DNA of 64,000 bases, taken from contig NZ_VIGV01000003.1 in assembly GCF_007858445.1 (NCBI RefSeq), positions 496,001 through 560,000 on the forward strand. The letters run 5' to 3'. The position numbers and the translations under genes were made by a program. Source of the DNA: Tsukamurella sputi (GTDB lineage: Bacteria > Actinomycetota > Actinomycetes > Mycobacteriales > Mycobacteriaceae). Below are positions 23,740 through 35,435 of the stretch, in pieces (within the stretch, counting starts at the first letter, position 1; every line of letters begins with the position of its first letter). The notes under the pieces are model-generated. The model ran no database searches and was not told the DNA's origin. It saw only the letters and a list, made by a program, of their open reading frames with translations.

Positions 23740-24678
23740 ATGATCGAAGTCGCGGGTTTGACCAAGACCTACGGGGCCGTGCAGGCGGTGAACGACCTGT
23801 CCTTCGCGGTACGGCCCGGTCGCGTCACCGGGTTCCTCGGACCGAACGGCGCGGGGAAGTCCACGACGATGCGGTGCATCCTCGGGCTGGACCGCCCCAC
23901 CGCCGGGCGCGCCACGATCGGCGGCAGCGAGTACCGCGCCATCGACCGTCCGCTGACACGCGTCGGCGCGCTGCTCGACGCGAAGTGGGTGCACCCCAAT
24001 CGCACCGCGCGCGATCACCTGCGTTGGCTGGCGGCGGCGAGCGGGATCCCCGTCGGTCGTGCCGACGAGTGCCTCGCGGCGGTCGGCCTCACCGACGCCG
24101 CCCGGAAGAAGGCGGGCGGCTTCTCCCTGGGCATGTCACAGCGACTCGGCATCGCCGGTGCGCTGCTGGGGGATCCGGGCGTGCTGCTCTTCGACGAGCC
24201 GGTCAACGGTCTCGATCCCGAGGGCATCGTCTGGGTGCGCACTTTCATGAAATCCCTGGCCGCGCAAGGCCGCACCGTCTTCGTCTCCAGTCACCTCCTC
24301 GCCGAGATGGCGCTCACCGCGGACGATGTGGTGATCGTGGGCCGCGGGCACCTGGTGTGGAACGGAACGATGGCCGACTTCATCGCCCAGAACTCGGAAC
24401 ACACCGTCCGGGTGCGCAGCCCACGGGACCGCGAGCTCGCGCAGGCCCTCACGTCCCGCGGTCTGGCCGTGGACGCCGCGGCCGAGGCGGCGCCCGGCGG
24501 GGGCGGACGCACCGTCCTCACGGTGCGCGGAGCCACCAGCGATGCGGTCGGCGAGATCGCCGCGGCGGAGGGGTTGCCGCTGGCCGAGCTGGCCCCACAG
24601 ACCAGCTCGCTCGAGCAGGTCTTCATGCGGATGACCGGCGGTGCCGTCGAGTACCGGGGAACGGGAGGCATCGGATGA
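23740..24678 (+). CDS. ABC transporter ATP-binding protein (exporter/ABC-2 type)
   Basis: Cytoplasmic ATPase of an ABC-2 type exporter, 312 residues. Walker A GPNGAGKST, signature FSLGMSQR (degenerate LSGGQ, common in this subfamily), Walker B VLLFDEPVNGLDPEG and switch histidine in VSSHLLAEM. A C-terminal extension of ~90 residues ends QTSSLEQVFMRMT, typical of the CcmA/DrrA-like group. Stop overlaps the permease ATG (ATGA). Substrate unknown; drug or bacteriocin self-protection are common roles for this group. Confidence 0.92.
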   Translation: MIEVAGLTKTYGAVQAVNDLSFAVRPGRVTGFLGPNGAGKSTTMRCILGLDRPTAGRATIGGSEYRAIDRPLTRVGALLDAKWVHPNRTARDHLRWLAAASGIPVGRADECLAAVGLTDAARKKAGGFSLGMSQRLGIAGALLGDPGVLLFDEPVNGLDPEGIVWVRTFMKSLAAQGRTVFVSSHLLAEMALTADDVVIVGRGHLVWNGTMADFIAQNSEHTVRVRSPRDRELAQALTSRGLAVDAAAEAAPGGGGRTVLTVRGATSDAVGEIAAAEGLPLAELAPQTSSLEQVFMRMTGGAVEYRGTGGIG

Positions 24679-25436
24679 TCGTGCGTGCGATTCGAGCCGA
24701 GCTCGTCAAGATCGCGACCGTGCGCGCCACCAAGTGGCTGCTGATCGGTTCGTCCGCCGCCGCGCTGGCGATCACCGTGATCGTGGCGCTGGTGATCCGC
24801 AACATCGGGGAGAACGTCGAGGAGATCGGCGTGGTCGCGCTCGCCCCACTGTCCGGGTTCGGCGGACTGCCGGGCATCGGCATCACCTTCGCCGCCGTGA
24901 TCGGCGTCCTGTCGGTGACCACGGAGATCCGGTACAACACCCTGCGGACCACGTTCCTCGCTCTCCCGAACAGGTGGATCGCGCTGCTGGCGAAGACGCT
25001 CGTGGTCGCTGTCGTGTGCGCGGTGGCCTACGCGGTCACGATGATCGTCGCCGTGCTGCTGTTCGGCGTGATCGTGGACGGTTCGCCGGCGGAGGTCCTC
25101 CGGTCGGGGATCGGCTCGTTCCTCGCCTTCCCGATCGGCACCGCTTTCGCGGCGGTGCTGGGGGTGGCCGTCGGATGCGCGCTGCGTAACGGCGCCGGCG
25201 CGATCACGCTGCTCCTCGGCTACCTCTTCGTGGTCGACAACGTCATCACCTCCATCCCGCAGACGCGGGATGCCGGGCCGTATCTGCCGCTGTCGAATCT
25301 CCAGAACTTCATGGGTGTCCTGTTCGACGGCGGGTCCTTCCCGTGGAGTGCGTCCGTCTCGTTCGTCTACCTCGTCGTGGTGATCGGAGCGCTGTGGGCA
25401 GGGGCCGTGGCGCTCGTCGCGCGACGTGACGCGTGA
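24675..25436 (+). CDS. ABC-2 type exporter permease
   Basis: Membrane subunit of 253 residues with about six hydrophobic segments, beginning MIVRAIRAELVKIATVRATKWLLIG, the typical N-terminus of bacterial ABC-2 permeases (an E-hydrophobic-K element followed by a first helix). A later stretch VTTEIRYNTLRTTFLALPNRW is also characteristic. It starts in the ATPase stop codon and so forms a pair with it. Confidence 0.9.
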   Translation: MIVRAIRAELVKIATVRATKWLLIGSSAAALAITVIVALVIRNIGENVEEIGVVALAPLSGFGGLPGIGITFAAVIGVLSVTTEIRYNTLRTTFLALPNRWIALLAKTLVVAVVCAVAYAVTMIVAVLLFGVIVDGSPAEVLRSGIGSFLAFPIGTAFAAVLGVAVGCALRNGAGAITLLLGYLFVVDNVITSIPQTRDAGPYLPLSNLQNFMGVLFDGGSFPWSASVSFVYLVVVIGALWAGAVALVARRDA

Positions 25437-25544
25437 CTCACTCGTAGAACAGATCGGCCCAGCTCACAGCGCGAATGTAAGCATCGCGTGAACGTTCGTC
25501 GCGCACTCTGGCCAGGTGTTCGTTCGCAGTGCTACACACAAGGG

Positions 25545-26726
25545 GTGACCGCCCCGAGCGCCGCCCCGCCGACCCTCCCGGACCCCGCCGTGCGCCCACC
25601 CGCGCCGGGTCCGGTCCGGCGGATCCTCGCGCGCCGCGGACTGCGGTACTTCGCGGTCCTGGTCGGTGCGTGGCTGCTCGCCGAGGGGATGGGACGGCTC
25701 GGGGTTCCGGCTCCCGCGCTGCTCGCGGCGCTTCTGCTGGGAGCGGTACTGCGGATCGCGATCGGACGCGAGGTCGCCGTCCCGACCGAGGTCAGTCGGT
25801 GGACGCAGGCCTTCATCGGCGTCATGCTCGGCGGTTACCTGAACCTGGAGGCGATGAGGTCCGTGGGACCGGTGCTGGCGCCCTTCCTCGCGATCTCGGT
25901 GCTGACCATCGCGTTGTCCGTCGTGGCCGCCTGGGGGCTGAGCCGGTGGGCGTCCGGGCTCGATCAGCGCACGGCGACCCTCGGCCTCATGGCCGGAGGA
26001 TCCTCGGCGGTCGTCACCCTCTGCGACGAACTCGGCGCGCGCAAGGACGTCGTCGGCGTCATGCAGTACTCGCGCGTGCTGCTCGTGAGCCTCACCGCGC
26101 CCTTCGTCCTGGTCGGCCTGGCGGGCGGTGCGACCACGTCTTCACGGTCCTGGCTGCTCGACCTGCAGATCGTGGGACGCGGTGATCAGGTGGCGGGCCT
26201 GTCCACCGCGTTCGTCTTCGCGATGGCCGGCATGTGGCTCGGCCGCAGGCTGCGCCTACCCGGGGGCGGACTGATCGGACCGATGCTCCTCGCCGCCGTG
26301 ATCGGCGGCGCGGAACTCACCCGCGGATTCGCGCCGCAGGGCGCCTTCAAGGAACTGCTGCTGATCGTGGTGGGCCTCGAGGTGGGCCTCATGTTCGACC
26401 GTCGGCTGCTGCGGCGCCTCGCGCACCTGCTGCCCGCGATCGCCGGCGCCATCGTCGTCCTCTGCGGTGTCGTCGCGGTGCTCGCCGGGGCGGCGGCGTG
26501 GATGACGGGGGTACCGCTGGCGGACGCCTACCTCGCCACCACGCCCGGCGGTATCAACGCCGTCGTCGCGAGCGCGACCGGCAACGCCGACGCCGACATG
26601 GCGCTGATCGCGACGGTCCAGAGCCTCCGGCTGATCATCGTGGTGCTCGCGCTACCGCTGGTGGTGGCGGCGATGAACCGATGGGGAGGGCTCAGGGGAG
26701 CTCGCGCAACCGCCACGACGCATTGA
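25545..26726 (+). CDS. AbrB-type integral membrane protein (PF05145 family)
   Basis: Polytopic membrane protein of about 393 residues from GTG 25545; an upstream in-frame GTG at 25488 would add 19 residues. It has about ten hydrophobic segments in two repeated halves (RWTQAFIGVMLGGYLNLEAM; later GLEVGLMFDRRLLRRLAHLLPAI) and the conserved LMAGGSSAVVTLCDELGARKDVVGVMQYSRV and TTPGGINAVVASATGNADADMALIATVQ. These are landmarks of the AbrB/'putative ammonia monooxygenase' membrane family. Despite the name this is neither a monooxygenase nor a DNA-binding AbrB; a transport role is likely. Its end overlaps the convergent thiD by 35 bp. Confidence 0.83.
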   Translation: MTAPSAAPPTLPDPAVRPPAPGPVRRILARRGLRYFAVLVGAWLLAEGMGRLGVPAPALLAALLLGAVLRIAIGREVAVPTEVSRWTQAFIGVMLGGYLNLEAMRSVGPVLAPFLAISVLTIALSVVAAWGLSRWASGLDQRTATLGLMAGGSSAVVTLCDELGARKDVVGVMQYSRVLLVSLTAPFVLVGLAGGATTSSRSWLLDLQIVGRGDQVAGLSTAFVFAMAGMWLGRRLRLPGGGLIGPMLLAAVIGGAELTRGFAPQGAFKELLLIVVGLEVGLMFDRRLLRRLAHLLPAIAGAIVVLCGVVAVLAGAAAWMTGVPLADAYLATTPGGINAVVASATGNADADMALIATVQSLRLIIVVLALPLVVAAMNRWGGLRGARATATTH

Positions 26727-27534
26727 CCGGACCATGGCCGGCGCCGACGGGATAGGCCGCCGCCAGCGACCGGGTGACCCACTCCTTGCCGAAGGCCACC
26801 GCTTCCGGCACGTCGAAACCGTGGGCGAGGGCGCAGACCGTGGCCGCCCCCAGCGTGTCGCCGGCGCCGTGGTCGTGCCGGGTGTCCAGCCGTGGCGCCT
26901 CGAACTCGAGGAATCCGGCACCGTCGTAGAGGACGTCCGTACTGGTGGCGGCGGTCCGCAGATGACCCCCCTTGACCAGCGCCCAGCGCGGCCCGAGGGC
27001 GTGCAGGGCGCGGGCGGCGTCGCGCTGCGAGGCCTCGTCGACGACGTCGATCCCGGTGATGAGCCGCACCTCGTCGAGGTTGGGCGTCACCAGGTGGGCG
27101 AGCGGGAAGAGGCGCCGCAGCAGGGTGTCGAGGGCTTCGGGAGTGAGCAGGGGATCGCCGTGCTGTGATGCACAGACCGGGTCGACGAGGAAGGGGATGC
27201 GCGTCCCGATACCCAGGTCCTCCGCAGTATCGGCGATGGCGTCGATGATCCCGGCCGTCGCCAGCATGCCGGTCTTGGCGGCGCCGATCCCGATGTCCTC
27301 CACGACCGCGCGGATCTGCCCGGCGACCGTCTCCGGCGGAATCGGGTGGAAGCCGGTGACGCCGAGGCTGTTCTGCACGGTGACCGCCGTGACGGCACTG
27401 GTGCCGTGCACTCCCGCCAGTGCGAAGGTGCGCAGGTCCGACTGGAGCCCGGCGGCCCCGCCCGAATCGGAGCCGGCGATCGTCATCACCCGGACGGGCG
27501 TCTCGCCGGTGTCGGGCAGGGGGAGGAACCGCAT
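26692..27534 (-). CDS. thiD: Hydroxymethylpyrimidine (phosphate) kinase, copy 1
   Basis: Phosphorylates HMP and HMP-P to HMP-PP for thiamine. It is 280 residues of the ribokinase-like fold with [76 protein letters not shown] and the catalytic [15 protein letters not shown] at 27534. It is a separate transcription unit from the thiC-linked copy 2 at 28141-29043, with the HNH gene in between. No TPP riboswitch was seen in front of it (130 bp gap), so it may be expressed constitutively or salvage HMP. Confidence 0.93.
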   Translation of the reverse strand: MRFLPLPDTGETPVRVMTIAGSDSGGAAGLQSDLRTFALAGVHGTSAVTAVTVQNSLGVTGFHPIPPETVAGQIRAVVEDIGIGAAKTGMLATAGIIDAIADTAEDLGIGTRIPFLVDPVCASQHGDPLLTPEALDTLLRRLFPLAHLVTPNLDEVRLITGIDVVDEASQRDAARALHALGPRWALVKGGHLRTAATSTDVLYDGAGFLEFEAPRLDTRHDHGAGDTLGAATVCALAHGFDVPEAVAFGKEWVTRSLAAAYPVGAGHGPVNASWRLRELP

Positions 27535-27664
27535 GCGGTGAGGATACCGCCGGGACGGCCGGGATCGGCTCGGCGTACGCGCCGAAAAGCCGTTGCGGAC
27601 GCAACCGTGCGCTCCTATCGTCGACGTGCTCGCCGCACGCGGACGACCGGAAAGGAGGTGGGGC

Positions 27665-28129
27665 ATGAGCACGTTCGTTGCCGCACCACCGGTGCGGGTC
27701 TTCAACGCGGACTACAGCCCGCTCGACGCGGTGCACTGGCAGGACGCCGTGGGAATGATGCTGCGCGAGGTCGCCTTCGCCCTCGAGCCGCACGACCCGC
27801 CGCGCGTGCTCCGCTCGCCCAGCACTCGGATCGAGGTGCCCAAGTCGATGCTGCTCGTGCGCTACGCGGCGGTGCCCTACCGGCGAACGGCCGACCACGC
27901 GAGCCGATCGGAGATCCTGCGCCGCGACGGCTTCGTGTGCCAGTACGCGGGCTGCGGCGAGCGGGCGACCACGATCGACCACGTCTTCCCACGCTCGCGC
28001 GGCGGCGGCAACACGTGGGCGAACCTCGTCGCGTGCTGCACGCAGTGCAACCACGGCAAGGCCGATCGCACGCCCGACGAGGCCGGGATGCGCCTGGTGC
28101 GTGAGCCCTTCCGCCCGTCGGACGTGTGA
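27665..28129 (+). CDS. HNH endonuclease-family protein
   Basis: Small predicted HNH nuclease of 154 residues. The C-terminal half has a zinc-binding frame of two Cys pairs (VCQYAGCG and ACCTQCN) around the catalytic TIDHVFPRSRGGGNTWANLV, then H in CNHGK. The N-terminal half (RVFNADYSPLDAVHWQDAVGMML) is shared with the widespread actinobacterial stand-alone HNH proteins, whose role is unknown. Start ATG 27665 is set by an excellent AAGGAGGTG ribosome site at 27652-27660. It sits alone between two thiD genes on the opposite strand; no toxin partner, phage or restriction gene adjoins it. Confidence 0.87.
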   Translation: MSTFVAAPPVRVFNADYSPLDAVHWQDAVGMMLREVAFALEPHDPPRVLRSPSTRIEVPKSMLLVRYAAVPYRRTADHASRSEILRRDGFVCQYAGCGERATTIDHVFPRSRGGGNTWANLVACCTQCNHGKADRTPDEAGMRLVREPFRPSDV

Positions 28130-28140
28130 GCCGGGCCCCG

Positions 28141-30827
<2,687 letters not shown>

Positions 30828-30861
30828 GCGTCACCGAGCGTAACGCACGATCCGCGCGACG

Positions 30862-32022
30862 TCAGGCGATGCGCACGCCCCGAGGGAGTCTGCTCGCGGG
30901 GACGCGCAGTCGGCGCGCCGCGAAGGCCAGCCCGATCCCGCCCAGAGCCAGGTTCGCCAACAGGCCCCAGTACCAGGAGTGGCCGAGGTAGCGCTCGCGA
31001 TCGCGGGAGGTCTCGCTGCCGCCGTAAACGACATCGCCGTCGATCCGGAGCCCGCTGCTCGATCGCCGTGGGCATGTGCTGTCCTGATTCGCGTTGGGCG
31101 GAACTCGGGTCTCGGCAACGAGGTCGGCGATGGCGGCGAGACCCGACGGCGAGGGACGTCGAGCTGCGTGCTCGTCGCTGTTGGTGTAGTCGACGTACCG
31201 TCCCGGTCTACTGCCTCGGTCCGCGTCGCGGCCGTAGTCACGTTGTGCGGCGGCGTCCGCGAGAATGACCACCGGATTGGGGGAGGTCAGCCACCAGATC
31301 CGCTCAGTGTGTGTGACGGTGACCGATTCCGGCTTGAGGGTGCAGACACTCGTGTCGTCGTCGATGTACGTGTACTCCGGGCGCATTGCTGTGACCCGGC
31401 TCTCGGTAGCCGGCACGAGCAGGACAGTGATGAGCGGAAGGCCGACCAGTAGGAAGAGGACTGCCAGTTGAGTCACTGCGGCGGATCCGATCGGCCTGGA
31501 GAGCAGCGCGGAGAATCCCAAGCCGATTCCGCAGTAGGAGAGGAATATCAGCGACACGGCGAGTACCCCGAGCACCGAATACGCAAGGGGGTACTCCACG
31601 ACCGCGATTCCCCAGATCAGGTAGGGCGATGCCACCGCCAGCAGTGCGCATGAGGCGAGCCACGCGCCCAGTAGTTTGCCGATCGCGAGCTGAAGACCGC
31701 TCACCGGTGTGGCTTGCACGACCGCGAGGGTCGCATCCTTGCGGTCGCCGTTGATCGAGGTCGCAGTCATCGTCGGGGAGATCACGAGCCCGAGGAAGCC
31801 GACGAATCCGAGTACGATAAAATACAGATTCTCTGTAAAGGTCTGCCATCCGTTATCCGGTGATGAGGTGGTGATAAACCACATCAGGCCCAGGACCACG
31901 GCGGAGACGACCAGGAAGAACAGACCGAGCAGCACGCGCCAGCGGGTGGCGCGGGTGCGCTGGCGCAGTTCCAGGCCGACGAGCACGCCGACGGTGCGCC
32001 ACCATCTCGTGAAGCCGTTCAT
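30862..32022 (-). CDS. ABC-2 type exporter permease with long extracytoplasmic loop
   Basis: Membrane subunit of 386 residues paired with the ATPase at 32019-32858 (ATGA overlap). The first ~205 residues hold about six hydrophobic segments, including GRKD-like INGDRKDATLAVVQATPVSGLQLAIGKLLGAW, a common ABC-2/Nod permease motif. Residues ~210-345 form a polar region with several Arg/Asp/Ser runs, followed by a last helix (WGLLANLALGGIGLAFAA). Base composition in 31300-31860 is visibly less GC-rich than in neighbours, with codons ending in A/T and runs such as ATAAAATACAG, a sign that this gene may be a recent arrival. Substrate unknown. Confidence 0.85.
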   Translation of the reverse strand: MNGFTRWWRTVGVLVGLELRQRTRATRWRVLLGLFFLVVSAVVLGLMWFITTSSPDNGWQTFTENLYFIVLGFVGFLGLVISPTMTATSINGDRKDATLAVVQATPVSGLQLAIGKLLGAWLASCALLAVASPYLIWGIAVVEYPLAYSVLGVLAVSLIFLSYCGIGLGFSALLSRPIGSAAVTQLAVLFLLVGLPLITVLLVPATESRVTAMRPEYTYIDDDTSVCTLKPESVTVTHTERIWWLTSPNPVVILADAAAQRDYGRDADRGSRPGRYVDYTNSDEHAARRPSPSGLAAIADLVAETRVPPNANQDSTCPRRSSSGLRIDGDVVYGGSETSRDRERYLGHSWYWGLLANLALGGIGLAFAARRLRVPASRLPRGVRIA

Positions 32023-32858
32023 GTGCGATCAGCCTCCAGTGCGAAGTACGAGTCCTCGAGGGCGTTGGTCGCGCGGGCGAACTCGACGACCTCGGCACCG
32101 TCGGCGATCCGCTGCGCGAGATGTGCCGCGGCGTCGGCCTCGGAGGCGAAGGTGAGGTACGTGCCACCGCCGGGCGGTTCGCCGATCATCCGGATCCGCC
32201 ACCGGGTCCCGGCGGATTCGGGTGGCGCCTCGGTGCGGCCCCGAGCCATCATCACCACGTCGTCGACCATCTCGCCGAGCTCCGTGAGGATGTGCGAGGA
32301 GACGAGGACCGCGACGCCGCTGTCGGCGAGGGCGCGCAGCGAATCGCGCAGTTCGAACCGCGACCGCGGGTCCATGCCGGAGGCGGGTTCGTCGAGCAGC
32401 AGGATCGGCGGATGGTGCACCATCGCACGCGCGAAGCCGAGGCGCTGCTTCTGCCCGCGGGAGAGCACCTGCGCCGGACGGTCGGCGAACTCCGACAGGT
32501 GGACGCGGGCCAGAAGGTCCGTCGCCCTGGTACGGGCCTCGTTCGACGGGACGTCGTAGAGCCTGGCGAAGGTGGTCAGGATCTCGTTGGGCGTCAACGA
32601 GTCCCAGGTCCCGAAGACGTCGGGCATCCACCCGATGCGACCGCGCAGATCCTCGGGTGCGATGGGCGCACCGTCGAGCTCGATGCTCCCCGCCGAGGGC
32701 CGGAGCAGGCCCGCGAGCATGAGGAGCAGAGTGGTCTTGCCGGCGCCGTTCGGGCCGACCAGGCCGGTGATCCGCCCCGGGGTGAGGGTGAGTGTCGCGT
32801 CGGCCACCGCGACGTGCTCCTTGAAGGTCAGCGACAGCCCGCGGGCGACCAGCGTCAT
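32019..32858 (-). CDS. ABC exporter ATP-binding protein
   Basis: Cytoplasmic ATPase of 279 residues: Walker A GPNGAGKTT, Q-loop region GWMPDVFGTWD, signature LSRGQKQR, Walker B ILLLDEPASGMDPR, switch histidine VSSHILTEL. C-terminal ~75 residues carry a regulatory-type domain with ATNALEDSYFALEA, like the DrrA group. ATG at 32858; the frame upstream is shadow. Forms a two-gene exporter unit with the permease downstream. Confidence 0.92.
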   Translation of the reverse strand: MTLVARGLSLTFKEHVAVADATLTLTPGRITGLVGPNGAGKTTLLLMLAGLLRPSAGSIELDGAPIAPEDLRGRIGWMPDVFGTWDSLTPNEILTTFARLYDVPSNEARTRATDLLARVHLSEFADRPAQVLSRGQKQRLGFARAMVHHPPILLLDEPASGMDPRSRFELRDSLRALADSGVAVLVSSHILTELGEMVDDVVMMARGRTEAPPESAGTRWRIRMIGEPPGGGTYLTFASEADAAAHLAQRIADGAEVVEFARATNALEDSYFALEADRT

Positions 32859-32992
32859 GCGACCACAGTAGCGGCGATATCGAAATCGAGATCGCGAAAC
32901 ATGCATCGATCCGGACACGGCCGTGTCGACAACGACGTTCTGTCGGCCCCGCGGCGTACGGTGGAGTGATACGCATCACAACGGAGGTGTTC

Positions 32993-33334
32993 ATGGCAGA
33001 GAAGGCCCAGGTTCCACCGCCCACGCTCGAGCTGAAGGAGCAGTTGCGGCTGTTCGACAATCCCGTTCGCGACCGGTACGAGCTCTGGGCCGGTGACGAA
33101 CTGATCGGTGTCGAGGGGTACGAGTTCACCGACCACGGCGACATGATCCTGCTGCACACCGTCGTGATGGAGAAGTTCGGCCGTCAGGGCTTCGCCCGCG
33201 CCCTCGTCTCCGGAGTTCTCGACGATGCGCGCGCCCGCGGCAGGCAGGTGATCCCCGTGTGCACTTATGTGCGCTCGTTCCTGACTCGCTTCCCGCAGTA
33301 TCAGGACGTGGTCACCTCGGCGGCGCACACCTAG
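32993..33334 (+). CDS. Small GNAT-like N-acetyltransferase domain protein
   Basis: Single-domain protein of 113 residues resembling the short GNAT-like family (PF14542): YEGLY-like region FTDHGDMILLHTVVMEKFGRQGFARALVSGVLDDARARGRQVIPVCTYVRSFLTRFPQY in pieces, with R-Q-G-x-A as the acetyl-CoA loop and the P-x-C-x-Y-V ending. ATG 32993 is supported by ACGGAGGTG at 32981. Its stop lies in a 12-bp tandem duplication that also supplies the stop of the convergent DUF1990 gene. Acceptor unknown. Confidence 0.83.
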   Translation: MAEKAQVPPPTLELKEQLRLFDNPVRDRYELWAGDELIGVEGYEFTDHGDMILLHTVVMEKFGRQGFARALVSGVLDDARARGRQVIPVCTYVRSFLTRFPQYQDVVTSAAHT

Positions 33335-33346
33335 GCGCACACCTAG
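33323..33346. repeat. 12-bp tandem duplication containing two stop codons
   Basis: GCGCACACCTAG occurs twice head to tail (33323-33334 and 33335-33346). The first copy's TAG ends the forward GNAT-like gene; the CTA of the second copy ends the reverse DUF1990 gene. With one copy, the two genes would share one CTAG as the Nudix/thiE pair does. Confidence 0.9.
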
Positions 33347-33819
33347 GCGCGCAGCGCGCGGACGTATCGGGCGCGTGCCACCCGCTGCGCGAGGAGCAGC
33401 AGCGGGAACGCCGCGCGCCAGGGTCCGCGCGCTGCGGGCCGAGTGAGGGGCCGGATCGACAGCAGGACCGCGTTGCCTTCGCGGTGCACGACGAACGCCT
33501 CCTCACCGCGCACCGGGTGACCGGGAAGGGTGCGATAGGCGAAGCCGACGCGATCCCGCTCGTGCACCACCTCGACGACCTCGACGGGTTCGTGGACGGA
33601 GACGCCCGCGACGGTGGCGGTGATGATGAGGCGCTGTCCCATCTCGACCGGTGCGTCGGTCGCGACGGTGAAACCGCTGCGCGTCTTCACCACCCAGCGC
33701 AGCACGTCATGCGCGGCGCGGGCGAAGTCCTCGTCGCCCCGACCGATGAGCGTCGTGATCTCCGAGCGGCGATGGCCGGTAAAGCCGGTGGCCCACACCG
33801 CGTCGGCGGGACGGGTCAT
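33343..33819 (-). CDS. DUF1990-family protein
   Basis: Protein of 158 residues that matches the DUF1990 (UPF0548) family: GFTGHRRSEITTLIGRGDEDFARAAHDVLRWVVKTRSGFTV near the N-terminus, EPVEVVEVVHERDRVGFAYRTLPGHPVRGEEAFVVHREGNAVLLSIR in pieces near the middle, and a C-terminal LAQRVARARYVRAL. Function unknown; the fold may be lipid- or small-ligand-binding. Its ATG overlaps the stop of the GNAT gene upstream (ATGA), linking it to the GNAT-def operon. Confidence 0.82.
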   Translation of the reverse strand: MTRPADAVWATGFTGHRRSEITTLIGRGDEDFARAAHDVLRWVVKTRSGFTVATDAPVEMGQRLIITATVAGVSVHEPVEVVEVVHERDRVGFAYRTLPGHPVRGEEAFVVHREGNAVLLSIRPLTRPAARGPWRAAFPLLLLAQRVARARYVRALRA

Positions 33820-34715
33820 CGCGACTCGGTCCAGTAGTGGTAGCCGTGATGGCGGGTGAACCCCGTGCCGCGATACAGATTCTGCGCCGGGGCGTTGTCC
33901 TGCACCACCTCGAGGAAGACGCGCGGCGCCCCCTCGGCCGCCGCCCGCGCGCGCAATGCGCCGAGCAGCCGGGTGGCGAGGCCCCGTCGGCGATGCGCGG
34001 GTGCGACGGCCATCGAACCGATCCCGCCCCAGCGCGTCCCCGCGGCGTCCGCCGTGAGCGCCAGCCGGCCGGCGGCGACGGGCGCGCCGTCGGGTTCGAC
34101 GAGCGTCGCGAACAGGACCTCCCCGTCGACGGAAGTCACGAGGGGTTCGACGGTGCCGGTCAGCGACAGCCAGGCCGCGTCCGGCGCGGCGGCGAAGCGC
34201 ACCTCCCCGTCGGCCGCACCGTTGGCCTCGATGGCGGACGGGGCGGTCAGGACGTCCGTCGGCTGCACGGCGGGCGCGAGCGCGGCCGCGCCGGGGAGGA
34301 GCCGGTCGGACACCGTCAGGCGCAGGGGCAGGCCGCGGTCGGCGTACCAGGAGCGGACCCCGTCGAGCCGGTCCGGAGAGGCGTCGGGGTGCAGCGGTGC
34401 TGCCGCGCTCGCCCGGTTGCCCGGAAGTCCCGGAGCGGCGCGGCACAGCCAGCCGTCGACCCACTCCCGTTCCACCGACCACCACGAGCGGGCGCGCGCC
34501 AGGTCCAGGGAACGGATCTCGCTCGCCCGTACGGGTCGGGGCGGCACCGTCTTCCACCGGACGATCTCCGCCCGGGGGATCAACTGCTCCGTGCCGTCGC
34601 GGTCGGCCCGGACGCGCAGCGCGTCTCCGTCGGCCAGCAGGGTCCCGATGACATCCGAGGCCTGCCCGGACGGCAACAGCCGCCGGACGACCACGCGGTC
34701 ACCCGGAACCGGCAC
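33816..34715 (-). CDS. GNAT N-acetyltransferase with N-terminal SH3/KOW-like domain
   Basis: Two-part protein of ~299 residues. The N-terminal ~60 residues (VPVPGDRVVVRRLLPSGQASDVIGTLLADGDALRVRAD, in pieces) form a small beta domain, and the C-terminal ~150 residues are a GNAT fold with the acetyl-CoA loop [22 protein letters not shown] and EVVQDNAPAQNLYRGTGF. From memory this matches Rv0428c of M. tuberculosis, which also lies next to def. I chose GTG 34715, one base after the def stop; a TTG at 34739 that overlaps def is the alternative. Acetyl acceptor unknown. Confidence 0.87.
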   Translation of the reverse strand: MPVPGDRVVVRRLLPSGQASDVIGTLLADGDALRVRADRDGTEQLIPRAEIVRWKTVPPRPVRASEIRSLDLARARSWWSVEREWVDGWLCRAAPGLPGNRASAAAPLHPDASPDRLDGVRSWYADRGLPLRLTVSDRLLPGAAALAPAVQPTDVLTAPSAIEANGAADGEVRFAAAPDAAWLSLTGTVEPLVTSVDGEVLFATLVEPDGAPVAAGRLALTADAAGTRWGGIGSMAVAPAHRRRGLATRLLGALRARAAAEGAPRVFLEVVQDNAPAQNLYRGTGFTRHHGYHYWTESR

Positions 34716-34716
34716 G

Positions 34717-35307
34717 TCAGTGCCCGAACGGGTCTTCAACGGTGCCGGGCAGCCACGTCAGGCCGGGGACGGTCCACCCGTTCTTCTTGATGGCCTTCTT
34801 GGCCTGCCGCGCGTAGCGACCGGTGAGTACGTCGGTGTAGAGGAAGCCGTCGAGGTGGCCGGTCTCGTGCTGCAACATCCGGGCGAAGAAGCCGGTGCCC
34901 TCGATCTCGACCCTCTCGCCGTTGCGATCGGTGCCGACGACCTTGGCCCAGTCGGCGCGGCCCGTCGGGAAGGACTCGCCGGGCACGGAGAGACAGCCCT
35001 CCCAGTCGTCGTCGGGGTCCGGCATCGTCTCGGGGATCTCCGACGTGGTGAGCACGGGGTTGATCACCTCGCCGCGGCGGCGCTCGCGGGTCTCCTCGTC
35101 GGGGCAGTCGTAGACGAACAGGCGCAGATCGCGCCCGACCTGATTTCCGGCGAGGCCCACGCCGTTGGCGACGTCCATGGTCTCGTACATGTCGTCGAGC
35201 AGAGCCACGATCTCGGCGGAAGGCTTGCCGTCGCCGTCGAGCTCGACGGGCTTCGTGGGGGAGTGGAGCACGGGGTCGCCGACGATGACGATGGGGAGAA
35301 CGGGCAT
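34717..35307 (-). CDS. def: Peptide deformylase
   Basis: Removes the N-formyl group from nascent proteins; metal-dependent, cytosolic. The 196-residue protein has motif 1 [10 protein letters not shown], motif 2 EGCLSVPG and motif 3 QHETGHLDG (HExxH). Second residue of motif 1 triplet is LAG instead of LAA, a tolerated change. ATG 35307 gives the normal N-terminus [18 protein letters not shown]. The insert between motifs 1 and 2 ([15 protein letters not shown]...) is normal for actinobacterial enzymes. First gene of a def-GNAT-DUF1990 reverse operon. Confidence 0.96.
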   Translation of the reverse strand: MPVLPIVIVGDPVLHSPTKPVELDGDGKPSAEIVALLDDMYETMDVANGVGLAGNQVGRDLRLFVYDCPDEETRERRRGEVINPVLTTSEIPETMPDPDDDWEGCLSVPGESFPTGRADWAKVVGTDRNGERVEIEGTGFFARMLQHETGHLDGFLYTDVLTGRYARQAKKAIKKNGWTVPGLTWLPGTVEDPFGH

Positions 35308-35435
35308 GAATACACGGTAGTCGGGACGTGGTGCGGGCCGCACGGGTGCACCGGGCGCGGCGGCGCCGGCCGATGGTGCGCGGATCGGCGACACGCGCCC
35401 GTAGCCCCGCGGTGCCGCCGCCCGCCGTGGTTAGA

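Noticed and set aside
25437-25544. Small gene between the ABC permease and the AbrB-type protein
   Set aside because: Only a 19-residue in-frame extension from GTG 25488 without a membrane or conserved segment; better read as leader.
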